This document shows positions 1-64,000 of a DNA stretch of 64,000 nucleotides, one piece after another. The notes under the pieces are model-generated. The model ran no database searches, was not told the DNA's origin, and saw only the letters and a program-made list of their open reading frames with translations. A program made the position numbers and the translations under genes. This stretch comes from Paraescarpia echinospica (Eukaryota; Annelida; Polychaeta; Sabellida; Siboglinidae): positions 67,864,211 to 67,928,210 of the forward strand of contig CM034538.1 in NCBI GenBank assembly GCA_020002185.1, given 5' to 3'. Positions within the stretch are counted from its first letter, which is position 1. Each line of letters begins with the position of its first letter.

Positions 1-769
1 TGAAACAAATCAATAGGTCGCGCCACTAACATGCAAATCAGCGGAGAAATAAATATGAAGCCAAGACACACTGAAGAACAGAACAAAAAAGGCTTGTGTG
101 CAGACTTCTGTTCAGAGTAGTCGTGTTAGGTTAGTGTTGTGTGTACATTCACATGTGCTGTTAAACTGTCTACAGTGACCTGTATCTGCCAAATGGTGTG
201 TGCATGAGGCAGCGTCTAAGGCCCAGCATGTAGCCAACGCAAGTGTGATGTCTCAGTTAATCTGGACGTTGACAGCATCCATTACACATGGCACATGTTG
301 GTGAGTAAGCATGCATGCATAAATATATATTTTGACAGTCCCCCCATCCCAGGAGCTTGGTCATCCCTTTACAATGAGTGTCAACACATGCATGCATGCA
401 TTTACGTATGTATGTTCTTGTATGTGTATGTATAAACAAACATACATACAAATAAGTACACATCATAAGATTGCAGATTAAGTATGGGTATGTTATATCA
501 CCAATAGCAGAGGGATGCAAAGTCTGCCAGAAACTGGACAGTTATAAAAAAAACAAGCCATTCCACACTGGACATCAGTTCATTTGTGGTCAACTCACAC
601 CGGTCAAACATTTACAGACACACTACTGTACAGGGTTGGTGTTTACTTTTTGCAAGGCTCATTAGAACATTCACAGAAAGGAACAAAATTTTGAATTACT
701 TACACGTCGCAAATAGACAATAGCCTAATGATGGTGGACATGGGTAGACTTAGTGCGCACCTCTTGCAC
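1..769. other. Intergenic or intronic sequence with ATGCATGC-rich patches
   Basis: No supported gene. The stretch 300-460 has alternating ATGCATGC and CATACATA simple sequence. Short open frames on both strands show no family resemblance. Confidence 0.5.
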
Positions 770-930
770 CACACATGAACCGAGCAGCACACATGAACCG
801 AGCAGCACACATGAACCGAGCAGCACACATGAACCGAGCAGCACACATGAACCGAGCAGCCCACATGAACCGAGCAGCACACATGAACCGAGCAGCACAC
901 ATGCACTGAGCAGCACACATGAACAGAGCA
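770..930. repeat. 18-bp minisatellite
   Basis: About nine tandem copies of an 18-bp unit (CGAGCAGCACACATGAAC on the plus strand). The unit is divisible by three, which keeps frames open on both strands and explains the repetitive short open frames here. Confidence 0.95.
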
Positions 931-1004
931 ACATAGGCAACACAGGAGCTAGTATTGATGAGTAGAGTCAGTAGCAGACTTGAAGTATCAACTTTAGCAG
1001 GAGT

Positions 1005-1430
1005 GACAGACACACACACGCTGCTAGGGCGCTGACAGAGTGCTGGTTGGTGATACGCACACACCTGCTAGGGCGCTGACAGAGTGCTGGTTGGTGACAT
1101 GCACACACACGCTGCTAGGGCGCTGACAGAGTGCTGGTTGGTGATATGCACACACACGCTGCTAGGGCGCTGACAGAGTGCTGGTTGGTGACACGCACAC
1201 ACACGCTGCTAGGGCGCTGACAGAGTGCTGGTTGGTGACACGCACACACACGCTGTTAGGGCGCTGACAGAGTGCTGGTTGGTGACACGCACACACACGC
1301 TGCTAGGGCGCTGACAGAGTGCTGGTTGGTGACACGCACACACACGCTGCTAGGGCGCTGACAGAGTGCTGGTTGGTGACACGCACACACACGCTGCTAG
1401 GGCACTGACAGAGTGCTGGTTGATGACACG
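1005..1430. repeat. 47-bp minisatellite
   Basis: About nine copies of a 47-bp unit containing GCTGCTAGGGCGCTGACAGA and a CA-rich part. Copies are nearly identical; the first is shortened and the last diverges. After it, 1431-1635 holds unique sequence with no recognised exon. Confidence 0.95.
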
Positions 1431-1635
1431 GACACCAACAGAGAAGCTATCTGAAGCCTTGCTACGATCAAGTACTACCCGTGGCCGGGCCACGCGGGCC
1501 AGGCCACAGCCTCTAACATGGCAGCGGGCCAACAGATTCAACCTATCACTAGGTGATATAACTCAGTGTCTCCAAAGTAGTCTTTTTGTATCTAAAACTA
1601 CATTTTGTAGTTCAAATAAATGCATCAAAATCTTT

Positions 1636-1641
1636 TTTATT
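1636..1641 (-). promoter_or_regulatory. Candidate poly(A) signal for read-through of exon 13
   Basis: AATAAA on the gene strand, 33 nt after the in-frame stop reached if the exon 13 donor is skipped. The setting is AT-rich, so chance occurrence is quite possible. Confidence 0.3.
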
Positions 1642-1875
1642 TTTAACTTTTTTTGTCAAATCAAACATTGTTAATCAATCATAAAAAATGGACATAAACT
1701 GGCTTTGAAAATTTTTCAAAATGAGCATCAGAAATGATAATAACGAAACTGCTGAAGCACACTGAAGGTGGCGCCACCATGTTGGAATGTGCCGTTGCCG
1801 CCACTGCCACTGCTGCCACCGATGTACGTCACCCGGTGACAACAACAACAGCGCGACTAATGTACTCATACTTAC

Positions 1876-54253
<52,378 letters not shown>

Positions 54254-54278
54254 CTTGCCGATCTCCTCGATCTTCTTT

Positions 54279-54898
54279 CTGCAAACACAATATATCATTT
54301 GTTTGTCTGGTATATGTAAGGGAGCATCTACGAACTATGTACATACAAAACTGTAGAAAAACTCCCCAGCCACCCTGTGTGCATCAAGTGTGAGCCCTCC
54401 TCCCACATGTGGTATGATAACTTTGGGTGTGGGAGACAGTAAGAGATCCCCCCGTCGATGTTTGCATAGTGTATGCAATCACAGCTGCCTCTTCTTCCTT
54501 GCACACATCTCTTGTGTAGGACCACAAGTGCCAAGACCAAGTCAAATCATCCAAGACATTTATTATAAGAACAACACTTCATGTCACCTGAGTTCAGTAC
54601 AATAATATTCTAATTATTAATTTTATATCCGACTAAAAAATAAGAGCTACATGTAGGGCCTATATGGTATTAAATCTACCTGGTGTATACACTTCTGTTG
54701 TTAGTATCATGCCATAATCTGCCAGCACAAATTGTATACGATGGGACCAATGCCTGTATGACAGTTGCTGACTTTATTCCTTGTATTGGTGATCAGGTGG
54801 CAATCAGACTAGACACAGAGGCTAAGCCCCCGAGACTTGTCGAAATAACCCCTACTGCTGGTAAACACAATTGATGCACAACACAGTCTTCCTCAATG
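54279..54898. other. Sequence upstream of exon 1
   Basis: Begins with the exon 1 acceptor. No upstream exon or promoter could be recognised. Confidence 0.5.
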
Positions 54899-56500
54899 TG
54901 ATCAAACACAGTAGGATTACATGCAGATGATGTCAACCAAAACAAACACATTAGGATTACATGCAGATGATGTCAACCAAAACAAACACAGTAGGATTAC
55001 ATGCAGATGATGTCAACCAAAACAAACATAGTAGGATTACATACAGATGATGTCAACCAAAACAAACACAGTAGGATTATATGCAGATGATGTCAACCAA
55101 AACAAACACAGTAGGATTACATGCAGAGGATGTCAACCAAAACAAACACATTAGGATTACATGCAGATGAGGTCAACCAAAACAAACACATTAGGATTAC
55201 ATGCAGATGATGTCAACCAAAACAAACACAGTAGGATTACATGCAGATGATGTCAACCAAAACAAACATAGTAGGATTACACACAGATGATGTCAACCAA
55301 AACAAACACAGTAGGATTATATGCAGATGATGTCAACCAAAACAAACACAGTAGGATTACATGCAGAGGATGTCAACCAAAACAAACACATTAGGATTAC
55401 ATGCAGATGAGGTCAACCAAAACAAACACATTAGGATTACATGCAGATGATGTCAACCAAAACAAACACAGTAGGATTACATGCAGATGATGTCAACCAA
55501 AACAAACATAGTAGGATTACACACAGATGATGTCAACCAAAACAAACACAGTAGGATTATATGTAGATGATGTCAACCAAAACAAACACAGTAGGATTAC
55601 ATGCAGGTGATGCCAACCAAAACAAACACATTAGGATTATATGCAGATGATGTCAACCAAAACAAACACAGTAGGATTGCATACAGATGATGTCAACCAA
55701 AACAAACACAGTGGGATTACATGCAGATGATGTCAACCAAAACAAACACATAGGATTACATGCAGATGATGTCAACCAAAAGAAACACAGTGTGATTACA
55801 TGCAGATGATGTCAACCAAAACAAACACAATGGGATTACATGCAGATGATGTCAACCAAAACAAACACAGTAGTATTACATGCAGATGATGTCAACCAAA
55901 ACAAACACAGTGGGAGTACACAAACATATGATGTCAACCAAAACAAAGACAGTGGGATTACAAGCAGATGATGTCAACCAAAACAAACACAGTAGGATTA
56001 CAAGCAGATGATCTCAACCAAAACAAAGACAGTGGGATTACATGCAGATGATGTCAACCAAACCAAACACAGTAGGATTACATGCAGATGATGTCAACCA
56101 AAACAAACACAGTAGGATTACAAGCAGATGATGTCAACCAAAACAAACCCAGTGGGATTACAAGCAGATGATGTCAACCAAAACAAACACAGTGGGATTA
56201 CATGCAGATGATGTCAACCAAAACAAACAAAGTGGGATTACAAGCAGATGATGTCAACCAAAACAAACACAGTGGGATTACAAGCAGATGATGTCAACCA
56301 AAACAAACACAGTGGGATTACATGCAGATGATGTCAACCAAAACAAACAAAGTGGGATTACATGCAGATGATGTCAACCAAAACAAACACAGTAGGATTA
56401 CAAGCAGATGATGTCAGCCAAAACAAACACAGTAGGATTCATGCAGATGTCAGCCAAAACAAACACAGTAGGATTCATGCAGATGATGTCAACCAAAACT
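54899..56500. repeat. 40-bp minisatellite
   Basis: About 40 copies of a 40-bp unit (AGGATTACATGCAGATGATG then TCAACCAAAACAAACACAGT). A six-unit (240-bp) block with fixed variants (ACATAG, GATTAT, GCAGAGG, GAGGTC) is repeated at 55021, 55261 and partly 55501. Confidence 0.97.
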
Positions 56501-56559
56501 ATCACACATGCACCTGTTTACAAATCTCAAATTTAATCCTACAAATTTAACCACCAGCA

Positions 56560-56700
56560 ATAATAATAATAATATTTATATTATCTATAGCCAATAAATC
56601 CTCAGGAAACTCAACTCAGAGATACAACAAACCAAAATCGCTAAGCATGATATAATGAACAAGAACGTAAAACCCATCATCAGAGCGAGTGACTGGTGAG
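56560..56700. mobile_element. Fragment of the L2-like LINE 3' end
   Basis: AATAATAATAATAATA followed by CCTCAG-AACTCAACTCAGAG-ACCAAAA-CTAAGCAT resembles 38209-38300 (ATCCTCAGACAATCCGAGCTCAGAGGCACACCAAAACCAAAGGATTAAGCAT in spaced form). Diverged and truncated. Confidence 0.55.
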
Positions 56701-56756
56701 GTTATAGGTTGGAAATGTTTACTTATTTATATTTGTCAGGCACTTGTATACAGTAG

Positions 56757-57402
56757 CAGGGTTTCCGCCAGAAGAAATAATTTGGGTAGGAGTTAGTCAA
56801 TTTTTAGACTGCAGAACTGGGAGGCGAAGCCTGCCACGGGCACCATTGATGGGCAGAGGGTTGGGGACCCTCCCCAAAATAAATTTTAGTCGGTTGGTTT
56901 CGGTCATTTGGAGTCGGAAATCCCACCCGGCTCATGGTGATAATTTCCATGTTTCGTAGGTGAATGAATAATAAATGTAAGTCAGCAGGAAAATTGTAAA
57001 CTTGCCTTCACATTTAAAAATAAATAGTCTGATTCATGATGTAGTATGGTATCTTGTTGTGTTATTATTCTTCACCAAGAAACAATGAATATTCGAAAAC
57101 ATCGCAAAAAATGTACAGGCATGACAGGACGCCATATTCTTTACACTAAGCCTACCAATATACCGGTACGCCATGTTCTATCCTGAGGTGAAGGCTTCAA
57201 TCCCGCAGTGAATACCACTTTTAGCCAATCACAAAATAAACGGGCTCATTCTTCACCATTAAAAATGTCATCAAGTATGAGTCTCATTGTACAGAATATT
57301 TAAAAAATTTAAATCTGGATTTCTTTTGGGTACGTATCTGTACCATAGAATTATTTTTGGGTACGTAATTTTTACCTTTTTACCCTGCTAGCAGAAACAC
57401 TG
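56757..57402. mobile_element. hAT-like non-autonomous element with 5-bp target duplication
   Basis: The left end CAGGGTTTCCGCCAG and the complement of the right end CAGTGTTTCTGCTAG match at 12 of 15 bases. AGTAG directly flanks both ends (56752-56756 and 57403-57407). It is 646 bp with no transposase. The 5-bp duplication suits the hAT subgroup with 5-bp targets. Confidence 0.75.
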
Positions 57403-57721
57403 AGTAGCTCTAAGTATTTTCATGCACTTGTATTCATCATTTCTGAGTTATGTTTAACATGTGTGATTCTGGCTAACAATAGTACACAGGACACTTCAGT
57501 TTACCCTTTCTTAAAAACTCTCAAACCATATATTCACATTTAGCTGAACTAAATGTGCAATGTGTTTTTGTTTGGTAATAAATTATGTTCACTGGTTGAT
57601 TGAAATACTTCTGATGTCTTGTTAGAAATGGCTTAATGTTTAAACTTTACAGTACGTTGATGAACTTACAGTAGGAAGGAGTTCTATTCACCATTACCAT
57701 TACAGCATGACACCTGGTTGA

Positions 57722-58100
57722 GTACACACACTGCCTGTCTTCTACTTCACAAGAGTTATCCCCACACACTGCCTGTCTTCTACTTCACAAGAGTTACCCC
57801 CACACACTGCCTGTCTTCTACTTCACAAGATTTACCCCCACACACTGCCTGTCTTCTACTTCACAAGAGTTACCCCCACACACTGCCTGTCTTCTACTTC
57901 ACAAGAGTTACCCCCACACACTGCCTGTCTTCTACTTCACAAGAGTTACCCCCACACACTGCCTGTCTTCTACTTCACAAGAGTTACCCCCACACACTGC
58001 CTGTCTTCTACTTCACAAGAGTTACCCCCACACACTGCCTGTCTTCTACTTCACAAGAGTTACCCCCACACACTGCCTGTCTTCTACTTCACACGAGTTA
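57722..58100. repeat. 38-bp minisatellite
   Basis: Ten copies of a 38-bp unit (ACACACTGCCTGTCTTCTAC then TTCACAAGAGTTACCCCC), nearly identical. The short unique stretch 57408-57721 before it shows nothing. Confidence 0.97.
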
Positions 58101-59009
58101 CACACCACCACTTCCCATACAGCACCAGTGGCCAAGTTGTTGCACCTTTATCTTCCCTACTGATAACTTTACATCTTCATTTTGGCTAGACAGTTGGAAC
58201 GTCCACGACTTGATATTTCTCAACATAAATCTCACTTTGTGCCACCTGTCAATCACAAATTGTGTGCCACCCTTTAGAACATGTGACTTCTGCTTCACTT
58301 GATGGAAATGTTTTTTAACCGTATGAAACTGACGTGTCTGCCTTTTATGGTAATGTTTGTTCAATACTATTATTGGTCTTGTGCATGAAACTGGTGCAAG
58401 GCCCATCTTGGTCTATTAATTATGCAGTAATCAAATGAATATTAAATTCTAGTAGATGCTATGTACATAATTGAATTACATGACAACATTTACATAAATA
58501 AAAAAAATATTCAGCCAAGGCATGTTGCCAACTACAGCATATGCTTGGGTTACCTGTCTATATGTCACAAAGATGAAACTACTTTACGTAAAGAACTCCT
58601 ACTTCAATAATAACCTAACTGTCATGATAGGAACAGTGACAATTCAGGCAGGTGACAGTTCTCTGTGTTTTATATACAACTAAATGTATTAGTTTCATAA
58701 CCTTTTCAGAGTATTTGTGATTGTGGTTACAAGCTCTCAAAGATTAAGGTAGGTCTTTTACTATTTTCCTGGTTGACATTTCAGTATTTTCTTAGTAATT
58801 TGTATTGTGAAGATGTCAACTGGTCACATTTTCTTCAGCCCAGTCTAATACAAAGCAACTTCCTGTATTTTGACAGACAGAGACCGAGTGGGGTAAAAAA
58901 TAAGTTTAACTTTTTGCCTGGATTTATACAGGGTCTCAAATTATCTTTATATAGATGGCAGACCTCTGAGGGACTGTTAGGAATGAGGTGATGATGTCTT
59001 GGTCTCTAC
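58101..59009. other. Unique sequence between arrays
   Basis: No gene recognised; open frames at 58098-58406 and 58773-58991 have no family resemblance. Confidence 0.5.
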
Positions 59010-62000
59010 AGCTGGGTCCCATATAGTCTACTGTAATCACAGTTGAGCATATACCATATGGGGCACCACATAACAGTCACTCATGTCTTCATGCCAGAAA
59101 GTCTACTGTAATCACAGTTGAGCACGTACCATGTGGGGCAGCACATAACAGACTCTCATGTCTTAATGCCAGAAAGTCTACTGTAATCACAGTTGAGCAC
59201 GTACCATGTGGGGCACCACATAACAGACACTCATGTCTTCATGCCAGAAAGTCTACTGTAATCACAGTTGAGCACGTACCATGTGGGGCAGCACATAACA
59301 GACTCTCATGTCTTAATGCCAGAAAGTCTACTGTAATCACAGTTGAGCACGTACCATGTGGGGCACCACATAACAGACACTCATGTCTTCATGCCAGAAA
59401 GTCTACTGTAATCACAGTTGAGCACGTACCATGTGGGGCACCACATAACAGACACTCATGTCTTAATGCCAGAAAGTCTACTGTAATCACAGTTGAGCAC
59501 GTACCATGTGGGGCACCACATAACAGACACTCATGTCTTCATGCCAGAAAGTCTACTGTAATCACAGTTGAGCACGTACCATGTGGGGCACCACATAACA
59601 GACACTCATGTCTTAATGCAGAAAGTCTACTGTAATCACAGTTGAGCACGTACCATGTGGGCACCACATAACAGACACTCATGTCTTCATGCCAGAAAGT
59701 CTACTGTAATCACAGTTGAGCACGTAGAGTCTCACTTAATGCCACGTAATCACAGTTGAGCACGTACCATGTGGGGCACCACATAACAGACACTCATGTC
59801 TTCATGCCAGAAAGTCTACTGTAATCACAGTTGAGCACGTACCATATGGGGCACCACATAACAGACACTCATTTCTTAATGCCAGAAAGTCTACTGTAAT
59901 CACAGTTGAGCACGTACCATGTGGGGCACCACATAACAGACACTCATGTCTTCATGCCAGAAAGTCTACTGTAATCACAGTCGAGCACGTACCATGTGAG
60001 GCACCACATAACAGACACTCATGTCTTCATGCCAGAAAGTCTACTGTAATCACAGTTGAGCACGTACCATGTGGGGCACCACATAACAGACACTCATTTC
60101 TTAATGCCAGAAAGTCTACTGTAATCACAGTTGAGCACGTACCATATGGGGCACCACATAACAGACACTCATGTCTTAATGTCAGAAAGTCTACTGTAAT
60201 CACAGTTGAGCACGTACCATGTGGGGCACCACATAACAGACACTCATGTCTTAATGCCAGAAAGTCTACAGTAATCACAGTTGAGCACGTACCATGTGGG
60301 GCACCACATAACAGACACTCATGTCTTAATGCCAGAAAGTCTACTGTAATCACAGTTGAGCACGTACCATGTGGGGCACCACATAACAGACACTCATGTC
60401 TTAATGCCAGAAAGTCTACTGTAATCACAGTTGAGCACGTACCATGTGGGGCACCACATAACAGACACTCATGTCTTCATGCCAGAAAGTCTATTGTAAT
60501 CACAGTTGAGCACGTACCATATGGGGCACCACATAACAGACACTCATGTCTTAATGTCAGAAAGTCTACTGTAATCACAGTTGAGCACGTACCATGTGGG
60601 GCACCACATAACAGACACTCATGTCTTAATGCCAGAAAGTCTACTGTAATCACAGTTGAGCACGTACCATGTGGGGCACCACATAACAGACACTCATTTC
60701 TTAATGCCAGAAAGTCTACTGTAATCACAGTTGAGCACGTACCATGTGGGGCACCACATAACAGACACTCATGTCTTAATGTCAGAAAGTCTACTGTAAT
60801 CACAGTCGAGCATGTACCATGTGGGGCAGCACATAACAGACACTCATGTCTTCATGCCAGAAAGTCTACTGTAATCACAGTTGAGCACATACCATGTGGG
60901 GCACCACATAACAGACACTCATGTCTTCATGCCAGAAAGTCTACTGTAATCACAGTTGAGCACGTACCATATGGGGCAGCACATAACAGACTCTCATGTC
61001 TTAATGCCAGAAAGTCTACTGTAATCACAGTTGAGCACGTACCATGTGGGGCACCACATAACAGACACTCATGTCTTCATGCCAGAAAGTCTACTGTAAT
61101 CACAGTCGAGCACGTACCATGTGGGGCACCACATAACAGACACTCATGTCTTCATGCCAGAAAGTCTACTGTAATCACAGTTGAGCACGTACCATATGGG
61201 GCACCACATAACAGACACTCATGTCTTCATGCCAGAAAGTCTACTGTAATCACAGTCGAGCACGTACCATGTGAGGCACCACATAACAGACACTCATGTC
61301 TTCATGCCAGAAAGTCTACTGTAATCACAGTCGAGCACGTACCATGTGGGACACCACATAACAGACACTCATGTCTTAATGTCAGAAAGTCTACTGTAAT
61401 CACAGTTGAGCACGTACCATGTGGGGCACCACATAACAGACACTCATGTCTTCATGCCAGAAAGTCTACTGTAATCACAGTTGAGCACGTAGCATGTGGG
61501 GCACCACATAACAGACACTCATTTCTTAATGCCAGAAAGTCTACTGTAATCATAGTTGAGCACGTACCATGTGGGGCACCACATAACAGACACTCATGTC
61601 TTCATGCCAGAAAGTCTACTGTAATCACAGTTGAGCACGTACCATGTGAGGCACCACATAACAGACACTCATGTCTTAATGTCAGAAAGTCTACTGTAAT
61701 CACAGTCGAGCACGTACCATGTGAGGCACCACATAACAGACACTCATGTCTTCATGCCAGAAAGTCTACAGTAATCACAGTCGAGCACGTACCATGTGAG
61801 GCACCACATAACAGACACTCATGTCTTAATGTCAGAAAGTCTACTGTAATCACAGTCGAGCACGTACCATGTGGAGCACCACATAACAGACACTCATGTC
61901 TTCATGCCAGAAAGTCTACTGTAATCACAGTTGAGCACGTACCATGTTGGGCACCACATAACAGACACTCATTTATTAATGCCAGAAAGTCTACTGTAAT

Positions 62001-64000
62001 CATAGTTGAGCACGTACCATGTGGGGCACCACATAACAGACACTCATGTCTTCATGCCAGAAAGTCTACTGTAATCACAGTTGAGCACGTACCATGTGGG
62101 GCACCACATAACAGACTCTCATGTCTTCATGTCAGAAAGTCTACTGTAATCACAGTTGAGCACGTACCATGTGGGGCACCACATAACAGACACTCATTTC
62201 TTAATGCCAGAAAGTCTACTGTAATCACAGTTGAGTACGTACCATATGGGGCACCACATAACAGACACTCACAGTCGAGCACGTACCATGTGGGCACCAC
62301 ATAACAGACACTCATGTCTTCATGCCAGAAAGTCTACAGTAATCACAGTTGAGCACGTACCATATGAGGCACCACATAACAGACACTCATGTCTTACCAC
62401 ATAACAGACACTCAGAAAGTCTCACTGTAATCAGACAGTCTTAATGCCAGCACGTAATCACAGTGTGTGGGGCACCACATAACAGACACTCATGTCTTCA
62501 TGCCAGAAAGTCTACTGTAATCACAGTTGAGCACGTACCATGTGGGGCACCACATAACAGACACTCATGTCTTCATGCCAGAAAGTCTATTGTAATCACA
62601 GTTGAGCACGTACCATATGGGGCACCACATAACAGACACTCATGTCTTAATGTCAGAAAGTCTACTGTAATCACAGTTGAGCACGTACCATGTGGGGCAC
62701 CACATAACAGACACTCATGTCTTAATGCCAGAAAGTCTACTGTAATCACAGTTGAGCACGTACCATGTGGGGCACCACATAACAGACACTCATTCTTAAT
62801 GCCAGAAAGTCTACTGTAATCACAGTTGAGCACGTACCATGTGGGGCACCACATAACAGACACTCATGTCTTAATGTCAGAAAGTCTACTGTAATCACAG
62901 TCGAGCACGTACCATGTGGGGCACCACATAACAGACACTCATGTCTTCATGCCAGAAAGTCTATTGTAATCACAGTTGAGCACGTACCATATGGGGCACC
63001 ACATAACAGACACTCATTTCTTAATGCCAGAAAGTCTACTGTAATCACAGTTGAGCACGTACCATGTGGGGCACCACATAACAGACACTCATGTCTTCAT
63101 GCCAGAAAGTCTACTGTAATCACAGTTGAGCACGTACCATGTGGGGCACCACATAACAGACTCTCATGTCTTAATGCCAGAAAGTCTACTGTAATCACAG
63201 TTGAGCACGTACCATGTGGGGCACCACATAACAGACACTCATGTCTTAATGCCAGAAAGTCTACTGTAATCACAGTTGAGCACGTACCATGTGGGGCACC
63301 ACATAACAGACACTCATGTCTTCATGCCAGAAAGTCTACTGTAATCACAGTTGAGCACGTACCATATGGGGCACCACATAACAGACACTCATGTCTTCAT
63401 GCCAGAAAGTCTACTGTAATCACAGTCGAGCACGTACCATGTGAGGCACCACATAACAGACACTCATGTCTTCATGCCAGAAAGTCTACTGTAATCACAG
63501 TCGAGCACGTACCATGTGGGACACCACATAACAGACACTCATGTCTTAATGTCAGAAAGTCTACTGTAATCACAGTTGAGCACGTACCATGTGGGGCACC
63601 ACATAACAGACACTCATGTCTTCATGCCAGAAAGTCTACTGTAATCACAGTTGAGCACGTACCATGTGGGGCACCACATAACAGACACTCATTTCTTAAT
63701 GCCAGAAAGTCTACTGTAATCATAGTTGAGCACGTACCATGTGGGGCACCACATAACAGACACTCATGTCTTCATGCCAGAAAGTCTACTGTAATCACAG
63801 TTGAGCACGTACCATGTGGGGCACCACATAACAGACACTCATGTCATAATGTCAGAAAGTCTACTGTAATCACAGTCGAGCACGTACCATGTGAGGCACC
63901 ACATAACAGACACTCATGTCTTCATGCCAGAAAGTCTACAGTAATCACAGTCGAGCACGTACCATGTGAGGCACCACATAACAGACACTCATGTCTTAAT
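59010..64000. repeat. 75-bp minisatellite, continuing past the window end
   Basis: About 66 copies of a 75-bp unit (AGTCTACTGTAATCACAGTT then GAGCACGTACCATGTGGGGC, ACCACATAACAGACACTCAT and GTCTTCATGCCAGAA). The unit is 25 codons, which explains open frames on both strands. Disordered patches lie at 59720-59760 and 62260-62470. A block of about 690 bp at 61150-61840 recurs at 63310-64000 with the same variant order. Confidence 0.98.

Noticed and set aside
1350..1541. Possible KLC terminal exon on the minus strand (RPRVVLDRSKASDSFSVG)
   Set aside because: An AG precedes it, but there is no match to KLC tails, no phase proof and it merges into the 47-bp array.
57718..58302. 194-codon frame over the 38-bp array
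   Set aside because: Repeat-driven; the non-repeat tail has no family resemblance and no splice or start evidence.
59010..64000. CRISPR-like appearance of repeated units
   Set aside because: Units are contiguous 75-bp tandem copies with no unique spacers, in an animal intron-bearing locus.

Overview
The window is animal nuclear DNA and is dominated by one gene on the minus strand, a kinesin light chain (KLC) gene. I placed 15 coding exons between 54278 and 1876 by joining GT/AG splice sites in phase. They give a 563-codon reading frame with the family's full layout: N-terminal coiled coil, acidic linker, six tetratricopeptide repeats (TPRs), an insert between TPR5 and TPR6, and a Ser/Arg-rich tail. 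The 5' UTR or an upstream exon lies above 54279 and was not found. The final exon probably lies beyond base 1. No second protein-coding host gene was recognised.

Two positions in the TPR domain are encoded by duplicated exons of equal length and phase: 5a/5b (88 nt each, second helix of TPR2) and 8a/8b (90 nt each, second helix of TPR4 and start of TPR5). Both members of each pair are intact, and most shared residues (5a/5b) or more than half (8a/8b) use different codons. The gene can therefore encode at least four variants of the cargo-binding TPR domain. This is the most interesting biology here.

The introns are packed with minisatellites: about 17 arrays with units of 18 to 75 bp, together roughly 40% of the window. 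Three of them touch exon boundaries. The 46-bp array at 45389-48235 repeats the 3' splice site and first 15 nt of exon 3. The 49265-49690 array abuts the acceptor of exon 2. The 44889-45293 array abuts the donor of exon 3. The 59010-64000 array runs off the window end.

Mobile elements: CR1-type LINE copies at 12958-15346 and 19447-21540, the second probably split by a different, nearly intact LINE (16347-19440) next to a 1000-N assembly gap; a truncated L2-like LINE inside the 47-bp array (38209-39872); and non-autonomous DNA transposons, including a hAT-like element with a 5-bp target duplication (56757-57402) and a TA-flanked pogo-like element (25181-25849).

Layout, low to high coordinate: exon 13 (1.9-2.1 kb), 34-bp array, exon 12 (4.8 kb), 57-bp array (6.6-9.7 kb), exon 11 (11.1 kb), 40-bp array, exon 10 (12.4 kb), LINE block (13-21.5 kb), exon 9 (21.7 kb), 55-bp array (22-24.2 kb), exons 8b, 8a, 7, 6 (26-28.5 kb), four-base-poor GACA/CACA array (30.2-33.8 kb), exons 5b, 5a (34.4-35.2 kb), exon 4 (37.5 kb), 47-bp array with LINE (37.8-43.4 kb), exon 3 between two arrays (45.3 kb), exon 2 (49.1 kb), exon 1 (54.1 kb), then 40-, 38- and 75-bp arrays to the end. 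The organism is an invertebrate. The KLC start resembles the arthropod form, and the repeat and LINE mix would suit a mollusc or other lophotrochozoan, but I cannot fix the taxon.
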